From an uncultured Bacteroidales bacterium (GTDB taxonomy: Bacteria > Bacteroidota > Bacteroidia > Bacteroidales > Bacteroidaceae): DNA of 64,000 bases. The position numbers and the translations under genes are program-made. Of this stretch, positions 1 to 7,756 are shown piece after piece. The stretch is taken from NCBI GenBank assembly GCA_902760345.1, contig CACWFY010000008.1, positions 1 to 64,000 of the forward strand, written 5' to 3'. Position 1 is the first letter of the stretch; every line of letters begins with the position of its first letter. The notes under the pieces were generated by a model. It was given only the letters and a program-made list of their open reading frames with translations, had not been told where the DNA came from and did no database searches.

Positions 1-1419
1 AACGGAAAGACATGTTTTGGCGTGATTATCGGAACACGCGCCTATTTTAATTCGGAGTTGGCCAAAGATGTGCGCAAGCAGCTGCTGAAGACGCTCGAAG
101 AGGGTGGCTACGAGTATATCATCCTGCCTGAAGACGCCACACCTACGGGCAGTTCAAGCATCGAGACCCGTGAAGACGGATTGAAAGTGTCGAAGCAGTT
201 CAGAGCCCATCGCGACGAGATAGACGGTATCATCGTATCGTTGCCTAACTTCGGCTTCGAAATTGGTATCATCAATGCCATCAGCGACGCCGACCTGAAC
301 GTGCCTGTAATGGTACAGGCCTGCGACGACGAGAACGACAAGGTGGACCTTGACTCGCGCCGTGATGCCTTCTGCGGCAAGATCTCTGTGTGCAACAACC
401 TCTACCAGTATGGCATTCCCTTCACGGACACCACACTGCACACCTATTCTATCTATGACCCGCTGCTCAGGAAGGACATTGACAAGTTTGCCGCCATCTG
501 CCGTGTGGTAAACGGTCTGCGCCACTGTCGTTTGGGACAGATAGGTACACGCCCCTTGGGCTTCAACACCTGTCGTGCCAGCGAAAAGCTGTTGCAGCGT
601 TCAGGCATTACCGTCGTTCCTGCCGACCTCAGCGAGATTCTCTATGCCGCCCAGAAGATCAGCGACAACGATCCGAAGTTCATCGAGATGTGCAACCGCA
701 CCTGCAACTATGCCAAGGTGCCCGACAACTATAAAGAGAAGCTGGGCCTGCAGGCTAAGTTCAGCGTGGCTGTCGAAAACTGGATAGAGGCCAACGACGT
801 GCAGGCTGTGGCCATCCAGTGTTGGGACTCGCTGGAGCAAAACTATGGCTGCGCACCTTGTGTCACCATGTCAATGCTAAGCGATAAGCTTATTCCTGCT
901 GCCTGTGAGACTGACCTGGCAGGAGCTATCTCAATGTATGCCTTGACACTGGCTTCAAATAAGGCCTCTGCCCTACTCGACTGGAACAACAACTTTGCCG
1001 AAGATCGCAACAAGTGTGTCTGCACCCATTGCGGTAACTATGCCAAATCGTTCGTTGGAAATAACGACCTGAAGTTAGGTCCTCTTGGTGTCTTAGGTCG
1101 TACGCTGGGCAAGATCAACACCTTTGGTGCTGTCTATGCCAAGGTAAGCGAAGGACCCTTCACCTTCTTCCGCATCTCAACAGACGACCCGAATGGCTGC
1201 ATCAAGGCCTACTTAGGCAAAGGTGAAATCACCAACGACCCCTATGGCATGGACGGCTGTATCGCTGTGACGAAGGTCGACAACCTACAAAAGCTGATGA
1301 AGTATATCTGCAAGAACGGTTTCGAGCACCATGTCGCCATGTGTCGCACCGATGTGGTCGACATTCTGAACGAGGCCATTGAGACCTATTTGGGTTGGAA
1401 CCTTTACGTTCACGAGTAA
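1..1419 (+). CDS. L-fucose/L-arabinose isomerase-family protein (5' end outside window)
   Basis: The frame is open from base 1 (N-G-K-T-C-F-G before the GTG at 22), so the true start is a few codons or more upstream and the GTG at 22 is probably internal. 472 residues are visible. The sequence resembles the L-fucose isomerase C-terminal-domain family: an N-terminal Rossmann-like half with a VIIGTRAYF opening, a central segment IQCWDSLEQNYGCAPC, and a C-terminal half with HCGNYAKSF and a GPFTFFRIS stretch. Members of this group interconvert aldoses and ketoses (fucose, arabinose) in the cytoplasm; the actual sugar here is not known. No signal peptide is visible. It lies 86 bp upstream of GH3 and on the same strand, so it could process sugars released by the downstream glycosidases. 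Family is fairly sure; substrate is inference. Confidence 0.75.
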   Translation, partial: NGKTCFGVIIGTRAYFNSELAKDVRKQLLKTLEEGGYEYIILPEDATPTGSSSIETREDGLKVSKQFRAHRDEIDGIIVSLPNFGFEIGIINAISDADLNVPVMVQACDDENDKVDLDSRRDAFCGKISVCNNLYQYGIPFTDTTLHTYSIYDPLLRKDIDKFAAICRVVNGLRHCRLGQIGTRPLGFNTCRASEKLLQRSGITVVPADLSEILYAAQKISDNDPKFIEMCNRTCNYAKVPDNYKEKLGLQAKFSVAVENWIEANDVQAVAIQCWDSLEQNYGCAPCVTMSMLSDKLIPAACETDLAGAISMYALTLASNKASALLDWNNNFAEDRNKCVCTHCGNYAKSFVGNNDLKLGPLGVLGRTLGKINTFGAVYAKVSEGPFTFFRISTDDPNGCIKAYLGKGEITNDPYGMDGCIAVTKVDNLQKLMKYICKNGFEHHVAMCRTDVVDILNEAIETYLGWNLYVHE

Positions 1420-1434
1420 AAACTGCCCTGAAAA

Positions 1435-1466
1435 TTTGGCTGTTAGCTAAAAAAAGTGTATATTTG
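1435..1466 (+). promoter_or_regulatory. Bacteroidetes-type promoter for the GH3 operon
   Basis: TTTG at 1435-1438, a 20-bp spacer, then TATATTTG at 1459-1466 match the Bacteroidetes primary-sigma consensus TTTG-N19/20-TAnnTTTG. Expected transcription start is about 1470, giving a leader of about 36 nt to the GH3 ATG at 1506. The -7 box lies inside the left arm of the inverted repeat at 1454-1498. Confidence 0.6.
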
Positions 1467-1498
1467 TCACCGATTTACTGACTGACAAATATACACTT
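1454..1498. promoter_or_regulatory. Perfect 16-bp inverted repeat between isomerase and GH3
   Basis: Arms AAGTGTATATTTGTCA (1454-1469) and its exact complement (1483-1498) flank a 13-nt loop. The left arm contains the promoter -7 box and the right arm ends 7 nt before the GH3 ATG. Six A residues precede the left arm, so on the minus strand the hairpin is followed by a U-run; on the plus strand no strong U-run follows. It may be an operator palindrome, a transcript-end hairpin for the isomerase gene, or both. Confidence 0.65.
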
Positions 1499-1505
1499 CT
1501 TGTTT

Positions 1506-3860
1506 ATGCACACTAAAAAACTATTCATTTCCAGCCTTCTGGCTTTACTAACAGCAACAGCTATGCATTCACAACCCCAACTTCGAGCTGACAATATCGA
1601 CGAGGTATTGCAGGCGATGACCCTTGAAGAAAAAGCCAAATTACTTGTTGGCGGCGCTAACAATTTTTTCGGTTCTAACGCTGTCGTAGGTGGCGAGGCA
1701 GACCTGGTGGCCGGTGCCGCCGGCACTTCTCCTGCCATTCCACGTTTAGGCATCCCTGCTACCGTATTGACTGACGGTCCTGCCGGTGTTCGTATTGACC
1801 CAATACGTAAGGGTACTGACAAGACCTATTATGCCACTGCTTTCCCCATTGGCTCATGTTTGGCCTCCACTTGGAACACCGAACTGGTGGGTCAGGTGGG
1901 TCAGGCTATCGGTAACGAGACCAAGGAATATCGCTGCGACGTCATCTTAGGGCCTGGCATGAACCTGCACCGTAATCCCCTCTGTGGCCGTAACTTCGAA
2001 TATTACTCGGAAGACCCACTGCTGACAGGAAGAATTGCCGCCGCCTATATCAACGGTGTACAGAAGGAAGGCGTTGGTGTCTCGGCCAAACACTTTGCCG
2101 TCAACTCGCAGGAGACCGACCGTACCAGCGTTGACGAGCGTGTCAGCCAGCGTGCAGCTCGCGAAATCTATCTGCGTGGCTTCGAGATTGCCGTCCGCGA
2201 AAGCAATCCATGGACCATTATGGCTTCATACAACAAGATCAATGGTCAGTTCTCGATGGGCAACCACGACTTGCTGACCAAGATTCTGCGCGACGACTGG
2301 GGCTATAAGGGTATTGTAATGACCGACTGGATAGGTATCCGCGAGGGTCTGCCCACCATTACCGAGGTGCAGGCCGGCAACGACCTCATGGAGCCGGGAC
2401 AACCCGCCCAAGTGCAGGAGATTATCGAAGGTGTGAAGAGCGGTAAGCTCAATATAGCCGATGTCAACCGCAACGTGCGCCGTATGCTCGAATACATCGT
2501 TAAGACGCCGAGCTTCCGCAAGTACCCTGCCTCAAACAATCCCGACTTCAAGACTCACGCTGCCATTACTCGTCAGAGTGCTAACGAGGGTATCGTCATG
2601 CTGAAAAACAACGGTACATTGCCTTGGAAGAGCGGCACGATCAAGACCGTTGCCCTCTTTGGCGAGAATTCTTACGATTTCCTCAGCGGTGGTACGGGTT
2701 CAGGTTGCGTGCATCCGCCCTATGTGGTCGATATGCTCCAAGGTCTAAAGAATGCTGGTATCAAGTCTTCGCCTACGCTGACCGATATCTATCGCAAATA
2801 TATCGAATATGCCAAAGTAAAATTCCAGGCCGAGCGTCACCCTGCCAAGTGGTTCCAGATGGAGATGATGGGCCAGCAGAAATATCCCGAGATTGCCATC
2901 GCCCCCATCGCCATCAACAAGGAGGTGGAAGCTGCTGATGCAGCCATCATCACCATTGGCCGTCAGGCTGGCGAAGGCATCGACCGAGACATCGATACTG
3001 AGTTCAACCTCATTCCTGAGGAGCGTGCGCTGATTATGGACGTCTGCAATGCCTTCCACGCTGCTGGCAAACCCGTCATCGTCATCATCAACTCTGGTAG
3101 CGTCATTGAGACCGCTTCGTGGAGCGGTTATCCCGATGCAATCTTCTGCGCCTGGCAGCCAGGCATGGAGGGTGGCAACTCGATTGCCGACTTGCTGACG
3201 GGTAAGGTCAATCCCTCAGGCAAGCTGACGATGACTTGGCCTATCGCTGCTACCGATCATGCTTCTACCAAGAACTTCCCTGGCAGCCTTGACGACTATA
3301 GTTTTAAGATGATGGTAGGCAGTAACCGTCCTATCCCTGGTCATGCCTATACCAACCACGAAGAAGATATCTACGTAGGCTATCGTTTCTTCGACACTTT
3401 CAACCGTCAGGTCGCTTATCCTTTCGGATATGGTCTTAGCTACACCACCTTTGAATTCTCAAAGCCGGCAATTAAGGCTAAGGGTAAAGATGCCGTCGAA
3501 GTGAACATCACCATTAAAAATACGGGTGCTGTCAGTGGCAAAGAGGTTGCTCAGGTTTATGTCCAGGCCCCTAACGGCAAACTGGAGAAGCCCGTTCAGG
3601 AACTGAAAGCTTTTGCCAAGACTCGCGAGTTGCAGCCTGGCGAGAGTCAGACCCTACAGATGAAGATTCCTGTTCGTGACCTGGCCAGCTTTGACGAGGC
3701 CGGTTCACAGTGGATTACCGAGGCAGGTACCTATACCTTCCGCATCGGTTCGTCAAGCCGCGATATCAAGTGCACGACATCCCTGAAACTCTCGGAATAT
3801 ACCGAGAAGACAAACAATGCGCTGGCTCCCCAACAGCCGCTAAACTTGTTAAAACGATAA
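1506..3860 (+). CDS. GH3 family beta-glycosidase (beta-glucosidase/beta-xylosidase type)
   Basis: 784 residues from the ATG at 1506; a TTG six bases earlier (1500) would add two residues but 1506 opens a standard signal peptide (MHTKKLFISSLLALLTATAMHS). Domain order is that of full-length GH3: TIM barrel from about residue 35 to 330, alpha/beta sandwich from about 380 to 620, and a C-terminal fibronectin-III-like domain ending near 770. The nucleophile motif GIVMTDWIGI places the catalytic Asp at about residue 274, and AKHFAVNSQE is the usual barrel motif. GH3 enzymes release terminal beta-glucose or beta-xylose; beside a GH67 alpha-glucuronidase, beta-xylosidase activity is plausible but not shown. 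Probably periplasmic. The next gene starts 4 bp downstream, so they are co-transcribed. Confidence 0.88.
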   Translation: MHTKKLFISSLLALLTATAMHSQPQLRADNIDEVLQAMTLEEKAKLLVGGANNFFGSNAVVGGEADLVAGAAGTSPAIPRLGIPATVLTDGPAGVRIDPIRKGTDKTYYATAFPIGSCLASTWNTELVGQVGQAIGNETKEYRCDVILGPGMNLHRNPLCGRNFEYYSEDPLLTGRIAAAYINGVQKEGVGVSAKHFAVNSQETDRTSVDERVSQRAAREIYLRGFEIAVRESNPWTIMASYNKINGQFSMGNHDLLTKILRDDWGYKGIVMTDWIGIREGLPTITEVQAGNDLMEPGQPAQVQEIIEGVKSGKLNIADVNRNVRRMLEYIVKTPSFRKYPASNNPDFKTHAAITRQSANEGIVMLKNNGTLPWKSGTIKTVALFGENSYDFLSGGTGSGCVHPPYVVDMLQGLKNAGIKSSPTLTDIYRKYIEYAKVKFQAERHPAKWFQMEMMGQQKYPEIAIAPIAINKEVEAADAAIITIGRQAGEGIDRDIDTEFNLIPEERALIMDVCNAFHAAGKPVIVIINSGSVIETASWSGYPDAIFCAWQPGMEGGNSIADLLTGKVNPSGKLTMTWPIAATDHASTKNFPGSLDDYSFKMMVGSNRPIPGHAYTNHEEDIYVGYRFFDTFNRQVAYPFGYGLSYTTFEFSKPAIKAKGKDAVEVNITIKNTGAVSGKEVAQVYVQAPNGKLEKPVQELKAFAKTRELQPGESQTLQMKIPVRDLASFDEAGSQWITEAGTYTFRIGSSSRDIKCTTSLKLSEYTEKTNNALAPQQPLNLLKR

Positions 3861-3864
3861 CACC

Positions 3865-5730
3865 ATGAGAAAATCTTTGATTGTACTCCTGGTCCTCACA
3901 GTCTTTTCGACTGTGCGGGCTGAAGATGGTCATCAGTTGTGGCTGCGCTACCAGCCCATCAATAAGGCAAAAGTTATCACAACCCTTCAATCACCTACTA
4001 TTGACATCATCCTTCAGGAACTCGAGAGCTACTACCGTGGCGAGGCCATAGCGTTGAAACTCGACAAAACCATGCCCGATGATGACGGCTATCGTTTTGA
4101 TGGTTCAACATTACTAGCCCGACGTGAATCAGGATTGCTATACGGAACGTATGCCCTGTTACGTGGCGACACACAGGCAGAGTCGCATCCCGCCTACCAA
4201 CTGCGCCTGCTCAACCACTGGGACAACCTTGATGGCAGCATTGAGCGCGGCTATGCCGGCAACAGCATTTTTGAGTGGTTTCACCTGAACAAAGAGCTGA
4301 TAAAGGAATATGCCAGAGCGAACGCTTCTTTAGGCATTAACGGTAGCGTGCTGAACAATGTCAATGCCTCGCCGAAGATGTTGACGACTCCCTATCTGAA
4401 AGAAGTCAAGCAGATTGCTGATATCCTGCGCCCATACGGTATCAAGGTGTATCTGAGCATCAACTTTGCGACGCCGATGGCGCTGAAAGAGACGAAGACC
4501 GCCGACCCGCTGGACAAGAGCGTTGTACGCTGGTGGCAGAAAAAAGCCAAGGAAATCTATAAGCTTATTCCCGATTTCGGCGGCTTTCTGGTGAAGGCCA
4601 ACAGCGAAGGACAGCCTGGTCCTGGCGACTTCCATCGTACCCATGCCGAGGGTGCCAACATGCTAGCCGATGCCTTGAAGCCTTATCATGGTATTGTCAT
4701 GTGGCGCTGCTTTGTCTATGGTGCCAACCACAAGGGCGAAGACCGCGTAAAGCAGGCTGTCTCTGAGTTCAAACCACTGGACGGTCAATTCCGCGACAAT
4801 GTTATCTTGCAGACCAAGAACGGACCGCTTGACTTCCAGCCCCGTGAGCCGTATAGTCCTATTTTCGACCAGATTAAGCAGACGCCAAACATGGTAGAGT
4901 TGCAGATTACCCAAGAGTATTTGGGACAGTCGCGTCATCTGGTTTATCTGGCACCTATGTGGCAGGAATTCTTCTCACAGGTTAATCCCCGCTCATTGAA
5001 AGGTATTGCAGGTGTGGCCAATATCGGACTTGACCGCAACTGGTGTGGTCACCACTTCTCGCAGGCCAACTGGTATGCTTTTGGCCGACTGGCATGGAAC
5101 CCACAGTTGTCTGCCGACCGCATAGCCCGTGAGTGGATTGGGCAGACCTTCACCACCAACGAACAGTTTGTTACGATGGTATCGCAACTGATGATGGAGA
5201 GCCGCGAGGCTTGCGTCAACTACATGATGCCGTTAGGCCTGCACCACATCTTCAAGTTCGACCACCACTATGGTCCTGAACCTGACGGATTCATTGCCAG
5301 CTATCCGCTGGAGTGGTGCCCTGTCTACTACCACAAAGCCGACAAGAATGGTGTAGGCTTTGAGCGCTCCAGCAAGGGCACGAACGCCACAAGCCAGTAT
5401 CGTCCGGAGGTGGCACGTCGCTACGACAATATTGACACCTGCCCGGAGAACGTACTGCTATGGTTCCACCACGTGAGTTGGGACTATCAGATGAAAGACG
5501 GCTCGACGCTGTGGGAGTCTTTGCAATACCATTATAACGAGGGCGTACTTTGGACGGAACATGCCCAAAACCTGTGGCACAACCTGTTGCGTCACTATAT
5601 CGACGAACAGCGTTGGCGTGAGGTTGACGAACGCTTGAACCATCAAGTAGAGAACGCCCGCGAGTGGCGCGACACTTGTCTGAAGTATTTCGGACAGTTT
5701 GCTGAGAAACACTATACTTCAAAAAACTAA
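3865..5730 (+). CDS. GH67 alpha-glucuronidase
   Basis: 621 residues starting 4 bp after the GH3 stop, with signal peptide MRKSLIVLLVLTVFSTVRA. GH67 enzymes cut 4-O-methyl-D-glucuronic acid from the non-reducing end of glucuronoxylo-oligosaccharides. Diagnostic stretches are NHWDNLDGSIERGYAG, FLVKANSEGQPGPGDF, NGPLDFQPREP and LQITQEYLGQ. The three expected catalytic carboxylates are present: Glu248 (ANSEG, acid), Asp323 (GPLDF) and Glu351 (TQEYLG). Their spacing of 75 and 28 residues is close to that in characterised GH67 enzymes. At 621 residues it is slightly short for the family but ends naturally. This gene is the best evidence that the first operon targets glucuronoxylan. Confidence 0.93.
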   Translation: MRKSLIVLLVLTVFSTVRAEDGHQLWLRYQPINKAKVITTLQSPTIDIILQELESYYRGEAIALKLDKTMPDDDGYRFDGSTLLARRESGLLYGTYALLRGDTQAESHPAYQLRLLNHWDNLDGSIERGYAGNSIFEWFHLNKELIKEYARANASLGINGSVLNNVNASPKMLTTPYLKEVKQIADILRPYGIKVYLSINFATPMALKETKTADPLDKSVVRWWQKKAKEIYKLIPDFGGFLVKANSEGQPGPGDFHRTHAEGANMLADALKPYHGIVMWRCFVYGANHKGEDRVKQAVSEFKPLDGQFRDNVILQTKNGPLDFQPREPYSPIFDQIKQTPNMVELQITQEYLGQSRHLVYLAPMWQEFFSQVNPRSLKGIAGVANIGLDRNWCGHHFSQANWYAFGRLAWNPQLSADRIAREWIGQTFTTNEQFVTMVSQLMMESREACVNYMMPLGLHHIFKFDHHYGPEPDGFIASYPLEWCPVYYHKADKNGVGFERSSKGTNATSQYRPEVARRYDNIDTCPENVLLWFHHVSWDYQMKDGSTLWESLQYHYNEGVLWTEHAQNLWHNLLRHYIDEQRWREVDERLNHQVENAREWRDTCLKYFGQFAEKHYTSKN

Positions 5731-5731
5731 T

Positions 5732-7687
5732 ATGAAACGTAAACTATTCATGATGCTCTTAGGACTGACGGCGATGGCAGTCCAGGCAGGAGAGACCAAA
5801 GTCACATCGCCAGATGGCCGCTTGGTTGTTACTATCAATGACAATGGCGGACAGCCAACCTATTGTGTCAACTACGACGGTCAACCCATGTTGATGCCTT
5901 CAGCATTAGGACTGAAGACCGACTGGGCTGACTTTACGCAGGGGCTGACCCTAAGAGGACAGAAAGAGAGTCGTATTGACCGCACGTACCAGATGACCCG
6001 CACCAAGGCTTCACAGTCACACTACGTCGCCCAACAGGCCGACCTGACTTTCGTCAACCAGCAGGGTGTTCCCCTTTTGGTGACCTTCTGTGTGTCGGAC
6101 AACGACGTTGCTTTCCGCTATACCCTACAGCCCAAGGCTGATGGTAACAGGATGAGTACTGTGGTCTACAACGAAACCACCAGCTTCGACTTCCCACAAG
6201 GCACCACCACCTTCCTCACCCCACAGAGTCTGCCGATGGTAGGCTTTGCACGTACCAAGCCCAGCTACGAGGAAGACTATCGTGCCGATGCTCCTTTAGG
6301 TGAGAAATCAGCTGCAGGCGAAGGCTTTACCTTCCCTTGTCTGTTCAAGGTACCCACCGGATGGGTGCTCGTCAGCGAGACGGGACTGGACGGCGGCTAT
6401 GTGGCTTCACACCTCAGCGACTATGAGTCGGGCAAGGGCTATACCATTGCCTTCCCCAACAAGGGTGAACTGCAGGGACTCGGTAGTCCATGGGCCGGTC
6501 TGTCGTTGCCTGCCAGCACCCCTTGGCGCACCATTACGGTAGGCACCTCGCTGAAGCCTATCGTAGAGACCACCATTCCCTACGATGTCGTCGAGCCACG
6601 CTATGAAGCCAGCCAACAGTACAAACCTGGTCGCTATACATGGTCGTGGCTGGTATGGCAGGACAACTCATGCAACTACGACGACCAGGTAAAGATGATT
6701 GACCTGGCAGCTACGATGGGCTACGAATATGTACTCGTAGATGCCCTTTGGGATACACAGATCGGACGTGACCGCGTTGCCGAACTGAGCCGTTATGCCC
6801 AGAAGAAAGGTGTGCGCCTGTTGCTGTGGTACAACTCTAACGGCTATTGGAACGATGCCCCGCAGGGACCACGCAACGGTATGAGCACCTCTTTGGCACG
6901 CAACCGCGAGATGGCCTGGATGCAAAAGATTGGCATTGCAGGTATTAAGGTCGACTTCTTTGGCAGCGACAAGCAGCCTATGATACAACTCTACGAAGAC
7001 ATCCTGGCCGACGCCAACCGCTATGGTCTGCAGGTGGTGTTCCACGGCTGTACCCTTCCCCGTGGTTGGGAGCGCATGTATCCTAACTTTGTCGCCTCTG
7101 AGGCATGCCTTGCCTCTGAGAATGTGTTCTTCAGCGAATACCACGCTAAGAAGGAAGGCTTTGAACTCTGTATGCATCCCTTTGCCCGCAATGCTGTGGC
7201 AGCCTTCGACTGGGGTGGCATTATGATGAACCATCACTTGAGCCGTGACAACAAGAGTCGTCATCCGCGCTATACGACAGATATCTTCGAGATGGCTTCA
7301 GGCATTGTCATCCAAACCAGCGTCAACTGCGTGGCCATGTATCCTAACAATCTGCAGGAGTTGCCACAGTTTGAGCTCGATTTCCTGCGCCAGTTGCCAA
7401 CCACCTGGGACGAGGTTCAGTTTGTCGACGGCTACCCCACACAGTATGTCGTGTTGGCCCGTCGCACAGGCAACCAATGGTATGTAGCAGGCCTCAACGG
7501 TCAGAACGAGGCGAAAGCCCTTAAGCTCTCTCTGCCGATGTTTGCAGGAAAGACCGTTAAGTTGTATATCGACGAGCCTCAGAAGAAGGGTCCCTCACAG
7601 CCCGCTCTTAAGACTTTGAAGGTAGGAAAAAACGGTGAGGCCAAGGTGACCATCCAGCCTATGGGTGGACTCATTATCACCGAATAG
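5732..7687 (+). CDS. GH97 family glycosidase, retaining alpha-galactosidase type
   Basis: 651 residues from ATG 5732, one base after the GH67 stop; this start gives the signal peptide MKRKLFMMLLGLTAMAVQA. An N-terminal beta-sandwich (about residues 25-280) precedes a TIM barrel with LVDALWD, KIGIAGIKVDFFGSD and VFHGCTLPRGWER. GH97 contains inverting alpha-glucosidases (SusB type) and retaining alpha-galactosidases; the retaining group has an Asp nucleophile in a KVDFF motif, here Asp408, which favours alpha-galactosidase. The acid/base was not assigned with certainty. In this operon it could remove alpha-galactose caps from xylan or rhamnogalactan side chains. Calcium dependence is typical of the family. 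Probably periplasmic. Confidence 0.86.
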   Translation: MKRKLFMMLLGLTAMAVQAGETKVTSPDGRLVVTINDNGGQPTYCVNYDGQPMLMPSALGLKTDWADFTQGLTLRGQKESRIDRTYQMTRTKASQSHYVAQQADLTFVNQQGVPLLVTFCVSDNDVAFRYTLQPKADGNRMSTVVYNETTSFDFPQGTTTFLTPQSLPMVGFARTKPSYEEDYRADAPLGEKSAAGEGFTFPCLFKVPTGWVLVSETGLDGGYVASHLSDYESGKGYTIAFPNKGELQGLGSPWAGLSLPASTPWRTITVGTSLKPIVETTIPYDVVEPRYEASQQYKPGRYTWSWLVWQDNSCNYDDQVKMIDLAATMGYEYVLVDALWDTQIGRDRVAELSRYAQKKGVRLLLWYNSNGYWNDAPQGPRNGMSTSLARNREMAWMQKIGIAGIKVDFFGSDKQPMIQLYEDILADANRYGLQVVFHGCTLPRGWERMYPNFVASEACLASENVFFSEYHAKKEGFELCMHPFARNAVAAFDWGGIMMNHHLSRDNKSRHPRYTTDIFEMASGIVIQTSVNCVAMYPNNLQELPQFELDFLRQLPTTWDEVQFVDGYPTQYVVLARRTGNQWYVAGLNGQNEAKALKLSLPMFAGKTVKLYIDEPQKKGPSQPALKTLKVGKNGEAKVTIQPMGGLIITE

Positions 7688-7709
7688 GAGCGGTGACATT
7701 TCTTTCTCT

Positions 7710-7756
7710 TATCCGTCTCATATATAAATAATGTATAGCTATATATGAGACGGATA
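7710..7756 (+). promoter_or_regulatory. Perfect 17-bp inverted repeat enclosing the GH2 start codon
   Basis: Arms TATCCGTCTCATATATA (7710-7726) and its exact complement (7740-7756) flank a 13-nt loop. The GH2 ATG (7745-7747) lies inside the right arm, so the start codon would be base-paired in any transcript reading through from GH97. The right arm is followed by TTTCTTTT, like the U-run of an intrinsic terminator. Best explanations are a conditional terminator/attenuator or a start-codon-masking hairpin. Confidence 0.7.
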
